Source of the DNA: JALWSI01 sp964569095 [NCBI: uncultured Aquificales bacterium]
GTDB lineage: Bacteria > Thermosulfidibacterota > Thermosulfidibacteria > Thermosulfidibacterales
Direction: 5' to 3'
Length of the DNA: 6,653 bases
Assembly: GCA_964569095.1 (NCBI GenBank)
Contig: CAZMTB010000183.1
Location: 1-6,653, forward strand
Shown here: positions 1 through 5,534 of the stretch, piece by piece
How the letters are laid out: every line of letters begins with the position of its first letter
How positions within the stretch are numbered: position 1 is the stretch's first letter
Notes under the pieces: model-generated
Databases searched by the model: none
Seen by the model: only the letters and a program-made list of their open reading frames with translations
Told to the model about the DNA's origin: nothing
Translations under genes and position numbers: made by a program

Positions 1-339
1 CTCTGGGTTTAGCTGGGCCTTTATCTTGGCCTCGGTCTCGTCGAATATCCTTCTCACTTCTCGAAAGTGCTGGTCTCTCAAAGACATCAGCTCTCTCTGT
101 GACTGGGCTATTATGGTCTCTATCCTGCTTCTCTGGCTGGGGGTTAGGTTTAACCTGCGGCTCAGCCTTCTGACTATTCGGGCCCTTCTCGATCCAAAGT
201 CGCCCCTTACCATGCTCTTTAGCTCTTTCTGGACGTACCACTTGGTGGCCACGGTTCCTGCCAGTGCCCCCACCAGGAAGACCATGACGAAGAGGGTTAT
301 CAGCTTTACCTTGCCTATGGGTTCTCTTGTATCGTTCAC
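1..339 (-). CDS. Membrane-anchored Spy/CpxP-like periplasmic sensor, 3' end outside window
   Basis: 113 codons are visible; the C-terminus is cut by the window edge. The GTG start at 339-337 lies three bases after the stop of the upstream small membrane protein gene. That stop is in the same frame, so no longer start exists. Residues 1-12 are a short cytoplasmic tail and about 13-36 form one transmembrane segment (LITLFVMVFLVGALAGTVA). The rest is a charged helical domain in the periplasm. The segment RRLNLTPSQRSRIETII (61-77) carries the LTxxQ signature of the Spy/CpxP/ZraP and Metal_resist families, followed by a long Arg/Glu-rich helix. Known relatives sense misfolded protein or metal; CnrX, the anchored sensor of the CnrYXH system, has this layout. 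Position after a sigma factor and a small membrane protein supports a signalling role (inference). Only one histidine (H91) is visible, so metal binding is not evident. Confidence 0.8.
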   Translation of the reverse strand, partial: MNDTREPIGKVKLITLFVMVFLVGALAGTVATKWYVQKELKSMVRGDFGSRRARIVRRLSRRLNLTPSQRSRIETIIAQSQRELMSLRDQHFREVRRIFDETEAKIKAQLNPE

Positions 340-342
340 TTC

Positions 343-648
343 TCACACCCCAAACATTGAGATCACCGTTAATACCAAGGGGTCTTGCACTATCCCTCCT
401 GCCAGGTCGTGGGGAAGCAGCTGTATCTTCAAGGCAGCGGCTCCGAGCACGAGTATGAGGGTGGCCAGGGCCGGGGTGAGCTTCCAGAAGAGCGAGTCTA
501 ACCACCCCCAGCTTTCTCCCTTCTTCTCGGTGGCCAATGCGCGTACCTCCCTCATCACCCTTGCCTCCCACTGGTGAGATGGTTGGGGAGACCTGCGGGA
601 CAGATAGGCCACCCGTAAAGCCTCTTCCAGCCGTTTCGTCTTCTCCAT
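343..648 (-). CDS. Small single-span membrane protein, candidate anti-sigma factor
   Basis: The 101-residue protein has a cytoplasmic N-terminal half rich in Arg and Glu, with W27 followed by RVMREVRAL (30-38). One transmembrane helix spans about 57-78 (LTPALATLILVLGAAALKI), and a short hydrophobic tail ends in SMFGV. The ATG lies one base after the sigma factor stop (TAA A ATG), so translation is probably coupled. I recognise no named domain: there is no zinc-binding HxxxCxxC motif of the usual anti-sigma kind. Size, topology and position between an ECF sigma gene and an anchored periplasmic sensor match CnrY, the roughly 95-residue anti-sigma of CnrYXH. The proposed job, holding the sigma factor at the membrane through the N-terminal half, is inferred from context and not from sequence identity. 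It could instead be an unrelated small membrane protein. Confidence 0.8.
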   Translation of the reverse strand: MEKTKRLEEALRVAYLSRRSPQPSHQWEARVMREVRALATEKKGESWGWLDSLFWKLTPALATLILVLGAAALKIQLLPHDLAGGIVQDPLVLTVISMFGV

Positions 649-649
649 T

Positions 650-1240
650 TTACGCCGCCTCCGTCACCTCTCTCAGTAGCTTGTTCAGCTTTCTCCTTGC
701 CCTCATGGCCCTAACCTTCACCTTGGCAAGGCTCCACCCCAGCAGCTCCGCCGCCTCTTTCACCGAGTACCCTTCCAGTGCCGTTAGTTCCAGCACCATT
801 CTGTCTTCGGCAGAGAGTTTATTCAACGCCCAGTCGAGCACCTGAGAGGCCTCCTCTCGCTGGGCCAGCTCCTCGAACCTCTCTTGCGAGGCCTCTCCCA
901 TCACCCCTTCAATCCACACCTTCTGCTCTTCAGCGAGAGAGTCCATGGGTACCTCCCTGCTCTTGTACCGCTCTCTCCAGAAGGCATAGGCGGCTCTAAC
1001 CGCTATCTTCGATATCCACCCTCTCCACTCCTCCTGGCTCTCTCCCTTGAACTTGGAGAGTGAGAGGTACATCTGCACCGCCGCCTCGTGGGCCACCTCT
1101 TCTACTTGGTCTGGGGGAACGTGGCGTGCCACGATTGAGAAGAGGTATCCCTTGTACCTCTCAAGGAGAACCTGGAACCGTTCGGTTCTTCCCTCAAGAA
1201 CATCCCTTATCACCTCTGTGTCGGATGCTTCCCTGGCCAT
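650..1240 (-). CDS. ECF-type RNA polymerase sigma factor (RpoE-like)
   Basis: The 196-residue length is normal for an ECF sigma, which has only regions 2 and 4. Region 2 spans about 21-92: FQVLLERYKGYLFSIVARH, then PDQVEEVAHEA (43-53, the polymerase-binding 2.2 helix), then WRGWISKIAVRAAYAFWRE (72-90, the -10 recognition part). A charged linker follows at about 95-128. Region 4 spans about 131-190 with a helix-turn-helix (YSVKEAAELLGWSLAKVKVR) and a basic end (RARRKLNKLL) that reads the -35 element. The ATG at 1240 has only a weak Shine-Dalgarno (CTGGAAC), which suggests modest expression or coupling to the gene 56 bp upstream. Together with the following small membrane protein and anchored sensor, it is expected to direct an envelope or metal stress regulon and probably its own operon (inference). 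The ECF class is clear; the subgroup is not. Confidence 0.95.
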   Translation of the reverse strand: MAREASDTEVIRDVLEGRTERFQVLLERYKGYLFSIVARHVPPDQVEEVAHEAAVQMYLSLSKFKGESQEEWRGWISKIAVRAAYAFWRERYKSREVPMDSLAEEQKVWIEGVMGEASQERFEELAQREEASQVLDWALNKLSAEDRMVLELTALEGYSVKEAAELLGWSLAKVKVRAMRARRKLNKLLREVTEAA

Positions 1241-1280
1241 GTTCCAGGTTTACCCCATGATGAAAGGCGATACAAAGGTC

Positions 1281-1298
1281 AACGGCCATCTTGCCGTT
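1281..1298 (-). other. Small inverted repeat at the junction of the periplasmic protein and sigma genes
   Basis: Read on the minus strand, AACGGC and GCCGTT flank a six-base loop (AAGATG), and a U-G pair can extend the stem by one. The left arm begins inside the TAA stop of the periplasmic protein gene. No T-run follows, so it is not a usual terminator. It could protect the upstream message from 3' decay or set the ratio between the abundant periplasmic protein and the sigma factor. That role is a guess. Confidence 0.3.
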
Positions 1299-1776
1299 AC
1301 ACCCCGTCGTAGAGGCGGAGCGGCCTGCCCATTCTCTGCCTTCCACCCCCGCCGTTGAGACGCCGCATCAGAATCATCTCTTTCAGCCGTACTCTCTGGT
1401 CTGGGGTTAGCACCGCCATTATCTCTCTCCTCGTTTTTCGCCTCAGCAGAAGCATCTTGCCCTTTATGGACGCCACCTTGTTCCAGGCAGAGGTCACCTC
1501 TGCGTCGGTGGCGTTGTCGTCGTTCATGGTGTCTCGCAGGTGCTCTCTGGCCTTCACCAGCTCTTCGAGCAGTTTCACCCTCTTTGCCCTTTGGGCGTCG
1601 ATTATCTCTTTCACCCTTAGCCTCTGGCTCTCCGTCAGGTTTAGCCGTTTCATGCATCGCATGAGCGTTCCGCTGCTTCTAGGTCCCATGCCGGGCTTCG
1701 CCTCTGACCTGAGGGGCACAAGTGCCATTGCCAGCACCAGCACCACCACCGCTGCTCTGCTTGCCTTAACCTTCAT
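1297..1776 (-). CDS. Exported periplasmic Spy/CpxP-like protein
   Basis: The chosen ATG at 1776 follows an excellent Shine-Dalgarno (GGGAGGAG, four bases upstream) and begins a typical signal peptide: MKVKASR, a hydrophobic core AAVVVLVLAMALVPL, and likely cleavage after SEA (about residue 26). This gives 159 residues. The mature part is helical and strongly basic, with two LTxxQ motifs: LNLTESQRLRVKEII (45-59) and LTPDQRVRLKEMI (123-135). This spacing is typical of Spy/CpxP/ZraP proteins, which are periplasmic chaperones or stress sensors. The C-terminal tail is Gly/Arg-rich (NGGGGRQRMG). One cysteine (MRCMKRL) and a single histidine are present, so a His-rich zinc site like ZraP is absent. 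It heads the sigma factor cluster and is probably both a member and a target of its regulon (inference). A longer in-frame start at 1836 would bury the signal peptide and is unlikely. Confidence 0.88.
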   Translation of the reverse strand: MKVKASRAAVVVLVLAMALVPLRSEAKPGMGPRSSGTLMRCMKRLNLTESQRLRVKEIIDAQRAKRVKLLEELVKAREHLRDTMNDDNATDAEVTSAWNKVASIKGKMLLLRRKTRREIMAVLTPDQRVRLKEMILMRRLNGGGGRQRMGRPLRLYDGV

Positions 1777-1810
1777 CTTTCTCCTCCCGTTTCTCTTTTT
1801 GGGGTTGCAT
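1766..1810 (-). other. Possible 14-codon upstream ORF overlapping the periplasmic protein start
   Basis: On the minus strand an ATG at 1810 is preceded by GAGGAGGG (1827-1820) with nine bases of spacing, as good a Shine-Dalgarno as that of the real gene. The frame reads MQPQKEKREEKDEG and stops at TAA (1768-1766), ten bases inside the downstream gene, in a different frame. Ribosomes finishing it would stop at the start region of the Spy/CpxP-like gene, so it could couple or limit its translation. It may also be a chance ORF in a purine-rich leader; without comparative data I rate it low. Confidence 0.25.
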
Positions 1811-1858
1811 TGTGCCAATCCCTCCTCTATCTTCATAGGTTGTTGCCAAGGGGGAAAA

Positions 1859-1865
1859 GGTTACA
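1859..1865 (-). promoter_or_regulatory. Possible ECF-type -35 element for the sigma factor cluster
   Basis: TGTAACC followed by TTTT on the minus strand resembles the AAC-centred -35 elements read by many ECF sigma factors. It lies 83 bp before the start of the exported periplasmic protein, a suitable distance for an autoregulated promoter. I could not find a convincing -10 at 16-17 bp, since the closest candidate (CCTATG) is about 20 bp away. The call is therefore weak. Confidence 0.2.
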
Positions 1866-1898
1866 CCTCACTTCGTTATCTTTTTTGGCGCGGGGTGA

Positions 1899-1927
1899 TT
1901 GACAGCTCCCGTGGCTATCAATAGAAG
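1899..1927 (+). promoter_or_regulatory. Sigma70-type promoter for rplU-rpmA
   Basis: A perfect TTGACA (1899-1904) is followed by a 17-base spacer and TAGAAG (1922-1927), which matches the -10 consensus at four of six positions. Transcription would start near 1934, leaving a leader of about 35 bases before rplU. It is the only good consensus pair I see in the divergent intergenic region, and it suits a constitutive ribosomal protein operon. Confidence 0.55.
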
Positions 1928-1956
1928 AGCGCCGGAAGATGTCGGCACTTGAGCGT

Positions 1957-1962
1957 GGAGGA
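1957..1962 (+). promoter_or_regulatory. Ribosome binding site that fixes the rplU start
   Basis: GGAGGA lies seven bases before the ATG at 1970. The open frame extends upstream to a TTG at 1949, but that start would place this Shine-Dalgarno inside the gene. The ATG also gives the usual L21 N-terminus. Confidence 0.85.
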
Positions 1963-1969
1963 CAGCGAT

Positions 1970-2284
1970 ATGATTGCAATTGTTGAGCTTGGGTCTCACC
2001 AGTACCGGGTGGCCCAGGGAGACGTGTTAGAGGTGGAGCTGCTCGACAAGGATCCGGGAGAGCAGGTTGCCCTGTCTAACGTGGTGGCCGTGGTGGGAGA
2101 AGAGGGCGACCTTAAGGTGGGTAAGCCCTACGTGGAGGGTGCCCAGGTGAAGGCCACGGTGATGGAGCACGGTAGGGGCAAGAAGATAGTGGTTATGAAG
2201 TTCAAAAAGCGCAAGAACTACCGTCGCAAGCAGGGTCACAGGCAGTGGTACACCCGGCTGCACATCGACGAGATCGTGGCGTGA
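1970..2284 (+). CDS. rplU: 50S ribosomal protein L21
   Basis: The 104-residue length is normal for bacterial L21, which binds 23S rRNA in the large subunit. The N-terminal beta strand [14 protein letters not shown] corresponds to the common MYAIIExGGKQYRV; here GGK is replaced by GSH, a mild variation. The diagnostic basic C-terminal signature is intact ([20 protein letters not shown], ending IDEIVA). The gene begins the ribosomal operon just after a consensus promoter and is followed 23 bp later by rpmA, the near-universal partner. Identification is secure. Confidence 0.98.
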   Translation: MIAIVELGSHQYRVAQGDVLEVELLDKDPGEQVALSNVVAVVGEEGDLKVGKPYVEGAQVKATVMEHGRGKKIVVMKFKKRKNYRRKQGHRQWYTRLHIDEIVA

Positions 2285-2307
2285 GCCGGGATTGAGGAGG
2301 TGTAGAG

Positions 2308-2562
2308 ATGGCACACAAGAAGGGAATGGGAAGCACCAGGAACGGGCGCGACAGCGAGTCCAAGCGCCTTGGAGTTAAGCGTTTCGCCGGGCAGAAGGTT
2401 AGGGCAGGAAACATTCTGGTGAGGCAGAGAGGCACCAAGTTCTGGCCGGGAGAGAACGTGGGAATGGGAAAGGACTACACCCTCTTCGCCAAGGTTGACG
2501 GAGAGGTTAGGTTTTTCACCAGCAACAAGCGTCGGTACATAGCCGTTATGCAGGGGGCCTGA
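2308..2562 (+). CDS. rpmA: 50S ribosomal protein L27
   Basis: The 84-residue protein begins [20 protein letters not shown], the L27 signature whose N-terminal tail reaches into the peptidyl transferase centre. [21 protein letters not shown] and [19 protein letters not shown] follow as in the family. It lacks the N-terminal extension that Firmicutes cleave off with the Prp protease (the residues before AHKKG), so the tail is produced directly after methionine removal. A strong Shine-Dalgarno (GAGGAGGT, 2294-2301) sits six bases upstream. A strong intrinsic terminator begins 36 bases after the stop. Confidence 0.98.
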   Translation: MAHKKGMGSTRNGRDSESKRLGVKRFAGQKVRAGNILVRQRGTKFWPGENVGMGKDYTLFAKVDGEVRFFTSNKRRYIAVMQGA

Positions 2563-2597
2563 TCGCCTGCAACGGCTCGTTTGGGATAGAGAGATAG

Positions 2598-2631
2598 ACG
2601 GGAGTGGCTTGGCACTCCCGTTTTTTATTTT
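2598..2631 (+). terminator. Intrinsic terminator after rpmA
   Basis: A perfect 9-bp stem (ACGGGAGTG / CACTCCCGT) closes a six-base loop (GCTTGG). It is followed at once by a T-run, TTTTTTATTTT. This is a textbook Rho-independent terminator on the plus strand. It ends 15 bases before the obgE start, so the Obg gene depends on readthrough or on a promoter I cannot identify in this gap. Confidence 0.92.
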
Positions 2632-2646
2632 GGGAGCCGGTGAGCG

Positions 2647-3636
2647 GTGTTTATTGACGAGGTAGAGATAGAGGTGGCAGGCGGCCGGGGGGGAGACGGC
2701 TGCGTCAGTTTCAGACGAGAGAAGTTCGTGCCCCGGGGCGGCCCCAACGGAGGCGACGGAGGCCGGGGAGGCAGCGTGGTTCTCGAGGCCTCTTCTCAGC
2801 TCTCAACCCTTCTCGACTACCGTTACAAGAAGAGAAACAAGGCGGAAGACGGCGAGAGGGGGGGCTCGAACAACAAGACCGGGGCCAACGGCAGGGACCT
2901 CGTGTTGAGGGTTCCCTGTGGCACCCTGGTCTACGACGCAGAGACCGGTGCCCTCTTGGGTGACCTGGTTGACGAGGGAGAGCGCCTGGTGGTGGCCAGG
3001 GGAGGCCGGGGTGGCAAGGGGAACGCCCGGTTTGCTACTCCCACCCGCCAGGCCCCCGACTTTGCCCAGCCCGGCAGACCTGGAGAGAGAAGGCGCATCC
3101 GACTTGAGCTGAAGCTGATTGCCCAGGTTGGGCTGGTGGGTCTTCCCAACGCCGGCAAGTCCACCCTCATCTCCCGGATATCCTCCGCCCGCCCCAAGAT
3201 CGCCTCTTATCCCTTCACCACCCTGGTTCCCAACCTGGGGGTGGTGAACCTGGGAGGATACCGCCACTGCGTGGTGGCAGACGTGCCGGGAATCGTGGAG
3301 GGTGCCCACAAGGGGGTGGGCCTTGGTCTTAGGTTTCTTAAGCACGTTGAGCGCACCAAGGTGCTACTTCTACTGGTTGACGTCTCTGGCGTAGAGCAAG
3401 GGGCGGTTGACGCCTTGCGCACCCTCTTGAAAGAGATAGACTCCTACGGGAACCTGAAGGAGAAGAGAAGGCTGGTGGTGGCGACCAAGCTGGACGTGGT
3501 GGACCGGGGGGAGCTGGATGCCCTGCGGGTGGAGACCGAAAACCTCGGTCTCTCCCTGGTTGAGGTCTCTGCGGTTACCGGTGAGGGCATAGACGCCCTG
3601 TTACGCAGGATGAGGGAGATGCTCGATGAATCGTAG
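2647..3636 (+). CDS. obgE: Obg-family GTPase, ribosome assembly
   Basis: 329 residues. The N-terminal Obg domain (1-158) has the glycine-rich six-strand fold: [32 protein letters not shown] and [10 protein letters not shown]. The GTPase domain follows with G1 GLPNAGKST (165-173), switch I FTT (190-192), G3 DVPG (212-215), G4 TKLD (280-283) and G5 SAVTGEG (308-314). The usual G4 is NKxD; Thr for Asn is a conservative variant. The variable C-terminal OCT domain is absent, so this is a short Obg. The family supports 50S maturation and growth control. The start is GTG, read as [10 protein letters not shown], the usual Obg beginning, with GGGAG ten bases upstream overlapping the end of the terminator region. 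The 3' end overlaps proB by 11 bp. Confidence 0.97.
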   Translation: MFIDEVEIEVAGGRGGDGCVSFRREKFVPRGGPNGGDGGRGGSVVLEASSQLSTLLDYRYKKRNKAEDGERGGSNNKTGANGRDLVLRVPCGTLVYDAETGALLGDLVDEGERLVVARGGRGGKGNARFATPTRQAPDFAQPGRPGERRRIRLELKLIAQVGLVGLPNAGKSTLISRISSARPKIASYPFTTLVPNLGVVNLGGYRHCVVADVPGIVEGAHKGVGLGLRFLKHVERTKVLLLLVDVSGVEQGAVDALRTLLKEIDSYGNLKEKRRLVVATKLDVVDRGELDALRVETENLGLSLVEVSAVTGEGIDALLRRMREMLDES

Positions 3637-4759
3637 TGAGCTTCACAAGGTGCGTCGCGTGGTGGTTAAGGTGGGTAGCGGGGTGATATCTCATCCTTCC
3701 GGCGGATTGAGGGACGAGGTGGTGCGTACCCTGGCCCGGGACATCGCGGGGGTCATCCAGGATGGCAAAGAGGTTATCCTCATATCCTCTGGGGCGGTGG
3801 CCGAGGGGAAGGCGGTTCTGGGATTCAGCAGGTTGAAGAACGGCATATCGATTCCACAGCAGCAGGCCTGTGCTGCCGTGGGACAGGCGAGGCTAATCTG
3901 GTACTACGAGAGGTGCTTTGAAGATTTCGGTCAAAAGGTGGGCCAGGTCTTGCTGACCCGGGACGACCTCGAGAACAGGAGGCGCTACCTGAACGCCAGG
4001 AACACCCTGTTCACCCTGCTCTCCCTGGGGGTGCTGCCCGTGGTGAACGAGAACGACACGGTGATGGTGGAGGAGATAAAGTTTGGAGACAACGACAACC
4101 TCTCTGCACTGGTCACTCTGATGGTTGAGGCGGACCTTCTGGTGGTTCTCTCCACCGTTGAGGGACTCTTCACCTGCGATCCCACCACGGGGGCGGGGGA
4201 GTTCATAGACGAGGTGGAGTCGGTGGACCACTGCCTCTTCGAACAATGCGACATGAGCGGGGTCTCTGCCCTGGGGCGTGGGGGCATGCGCTCGAAGGTG
4301 GAGGCCATACAGAAGGTGGTGGACTCAGGGATACCGGCGGTGATCGCCAAGGGAGGCGAGGAGGAGACGCTTTCGCGCATACTGGCTGGGGAGAGGCTTG
4401 GCACCTTCTTCAGGCCCAGGCAGGTGCGCTTGGGGGGCAAGAAGCGGTGGATAGCCTACACCCTTCAGCCTGCTGGCAGGCTGGTGATCGACAGGGGGGC
4501 GGTTAGGGCATTGGTGGATAGTGGAAAGAGCCTGCTGCCCTCGGGCATTCTCGAAGTGGTTGGCGACTTCGAGATGGGCGACGCCGTGGTGTGCGTGGAC
4601 GAAAACGGTGCCGAGATTGCCCGTGGGCTCACCAACTACACCAGCGACGAGGTGAGAAGAATAAAGGGGCACCACAGTGGCGAGATCAGAGAGATACTGG
4701 GTTACACCCACTCCCAAGAGGTGATTCACCGTGACAACCTGGTGTTGATGGTGCACTGA
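3626..4759 (+). CDS. proB: Glutamate 5-kinase, first step of proline synthesis
   Basis: The enzyme phosphorylates glutamate to glutamyl 5-phosphate in the cytoplasm. At 377 residues it has the full two-domain form. The amino acid kinase domain shows VKVGSG (14-19), ISSGAVAEG (53-61), VVNENDTV (139-146), FGDNDNLSA (153-161), [12 protein letters not shown] (175-186) and [11 protein letters not shown] (217-227). The last is usually GTGGMxTK; the lysine is kept but both threonines are changed, to Arg and Ser. A C-terminal PUA domain spans about 272-370 ([19 protein letters not shown], then [19 protein letters not shown]). The ATG lies inside the end of obgE, with GAGGGAG seven bases upstream, so translation is probably coupled. 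The next enzyme gene, proA, is not in this window. The AAK domain normally gives proline feedback inhibition; this cannot be confirmed by eye. Confidence 0.97.
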   Translation: MNRSELHKVRRVVVKVGSGVISHPSGGLRDEVVRTLARDIAGVIQDGKEVILISSGAVAEGKAVLGFSRLKNGISIPQQQACAAVGQARLIWYYERCFEDFGQKVGQVLLTRDDLENRRRYLNARNTLFTLLSLGVLPVVNENDTVMVEEIKFGDNDNLSALVTLMVEADLLVVLSTVEGLFTCDPTTGAGEFIDEVESVDHCLFEQCDMSGVSALGRGGMRSKVEAIQKVVDSGIPAVIAKGGEEETLSRILAGERLGTFFRPRQVRLGGKKRWIAYTLQPAGRLVIDRGAVRALVDSGKSLLPSGILEVVGDFEMGDAVVCVDENGAEIARGLTNYTSDEVRRIKGHHSGEIREILGYTHSQEVIHRDNLVLMVH

Positions 4760-4760
4760 G

Positions 4761-5534
4761 ATGCCGTTGTTGAGAATGCTTTCGTGGAACGTGAACGGCC
4801 TCAGGGCGGCGGAGAGGAAGGGGTTCAGGGAGATCTTCTCGAGGGAGGAGTTCCAGGTGCTGGCCCTTCAGGAGACCAAGGTGCAGGAGCACCAGATACC
4901 CCAGGGGTTGAAGGAGGTTGAGGGTTTTCACTCGTACTGGAGCTTTGCGGAGAAGAGGGGATACAGCGGGGTTGCCCTCTACACGAGGATAGAGCCCCTG
5001 GAGGTGTTGCACGGCATAGGGGTGCCCCAGTTCGACCGGGAGGGCAGAATCTTGATCGCCCGTTACCCCTGGTTCTGGCTCTACAACATCTACTTTCCCA
5101 ACGGGCAGATGAGCGACGAGAGGCTGGAGTACAAGCTGAGGTTCTACGAGGCCCTCTTTGCCCACTCGGACGGGCTGGTCGCTGCTGGCGAGAGGGTGGT
5201 GGTGTGCGGTGACTTCAACACCGCGCACAACGAGATCGACCTTAAGAACCCCAAGGCCAACTCTAAGCGCTCGGGTTTTCTCCCCGTTGAGCGGGAGTGG
5301 ATGGACGAGATAGTGCGCAGGGGATACGTTGACACCTTCAGGCACCTTCACCCTGACCGTGTGGAGTACTCGTGGTGGAGCTACAGGTTCAACGCCAGGG
5401 AGAAGAACGTTGGATGGCGCATAGACTACTTCTTCGTCAGCAGCAACCTGTTACCGAACTTGAGAGACGCCTTCATCTTGGGCCACGTTCATGGCTCTGA
5501 TCACTGTCCCGTAGGGGTGGTATTAGAGGTTTAA
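4761..5534 (+). CDS. xth: Exonuclease III family AP endonuclease
   Basis: 257 residues of the endonuclease/exonuclease/phosphatase fold, acting in base excision repair at abasic sites. Conserved active-site elements are all present: LSWNVNGLRA (N10), LALQETK (E38), YFPNG (Y111), CGDFNTAH (D151, N153), SGF (171-173), GWRIDYFFVS (D222) and GSDHCPVG (D247, H248). The ATG at 4761 lies one base after the proB stop with no clear Shine-Dalgarno, so it is probably read by reinitiation after proB. An in-frame ATG five codons later (4776) gives MLSWNVNG, closer to the typical family start, and is a real alternative. The 3' end meets the opposing glycosyltransferase: both stop codons share TTAA. It is the last gene of the obgE-proB-xth set. 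Confidence 0.96.
   Translation: MPLLRMLSWNVNGLRAAERKGFREIFSREEFQVLALQETKVQEHQIPQGLKEVEGFHSYWSFAEKRGYSGVALYTRIEPLEVLHGIGVPQFDREGRILIARYPWFWLYNIYFPNGQMSDERLEYKLRFYEALFAHSDGLVAAGERVVVCGDFNTAHNEIDLKNPKANSKRSGFLPVEREWMDEIVRRGYVDTFRHLHPDRVEYSWWSYRFNAREKNVGWRIDYFFVSSNLLPNLRDAFILGHVHGSDHCPVGVVLEV
5531..5534. other. Shared TTAA: overlapping stop codons of convergent genes
   Basis: The xth stop is TAA at 5532-5534 on the plus strand and the glycosyltransferase stop is TAA at 5533-5531 on the minus strand. The palindromic TTAA serves both. There is no room for a terminator between the genes, so the two transcripts must overlap at their 3' ends. Confidence 0.9.

Noticed and set aside
26-577. A 183-codon plus-strand open frame over the left edge
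   Set aside because: It lies antisense to the anchored sensor and small membrane protein, crosses their junction and has no recognisable motif.
1297-1836. Longer version of the Spy/CpxP-like protein starting at 1836
   Set aside because: The extra 20 residues would precede and disrupt a normal signal peptide, and the best-placed Shine-Dalgarno belongs to the ATG at 1776.
1355-1924. A 189-codon plus-strand open frame opposite the Spy/CpxP-like gene
   Set aside because: It is the antisense of a gene with a signal peptide, strong Shine-Dalgarno and family motifs; its product is low-complexity Ser/Leu-rich with no domain.
1949-2284. rplU starting at TTG 1949
   Set aside because: No Shine-Dalgarno at proper distance, and the extra seven residues are not part of L21; the ATG at 1970 has GGAGGA.
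4686-5351. A 221-codon minus-strand open frame across the proB-xth junction
   Set aside because: It spans two well-supported genes in antisense and resembles no family.
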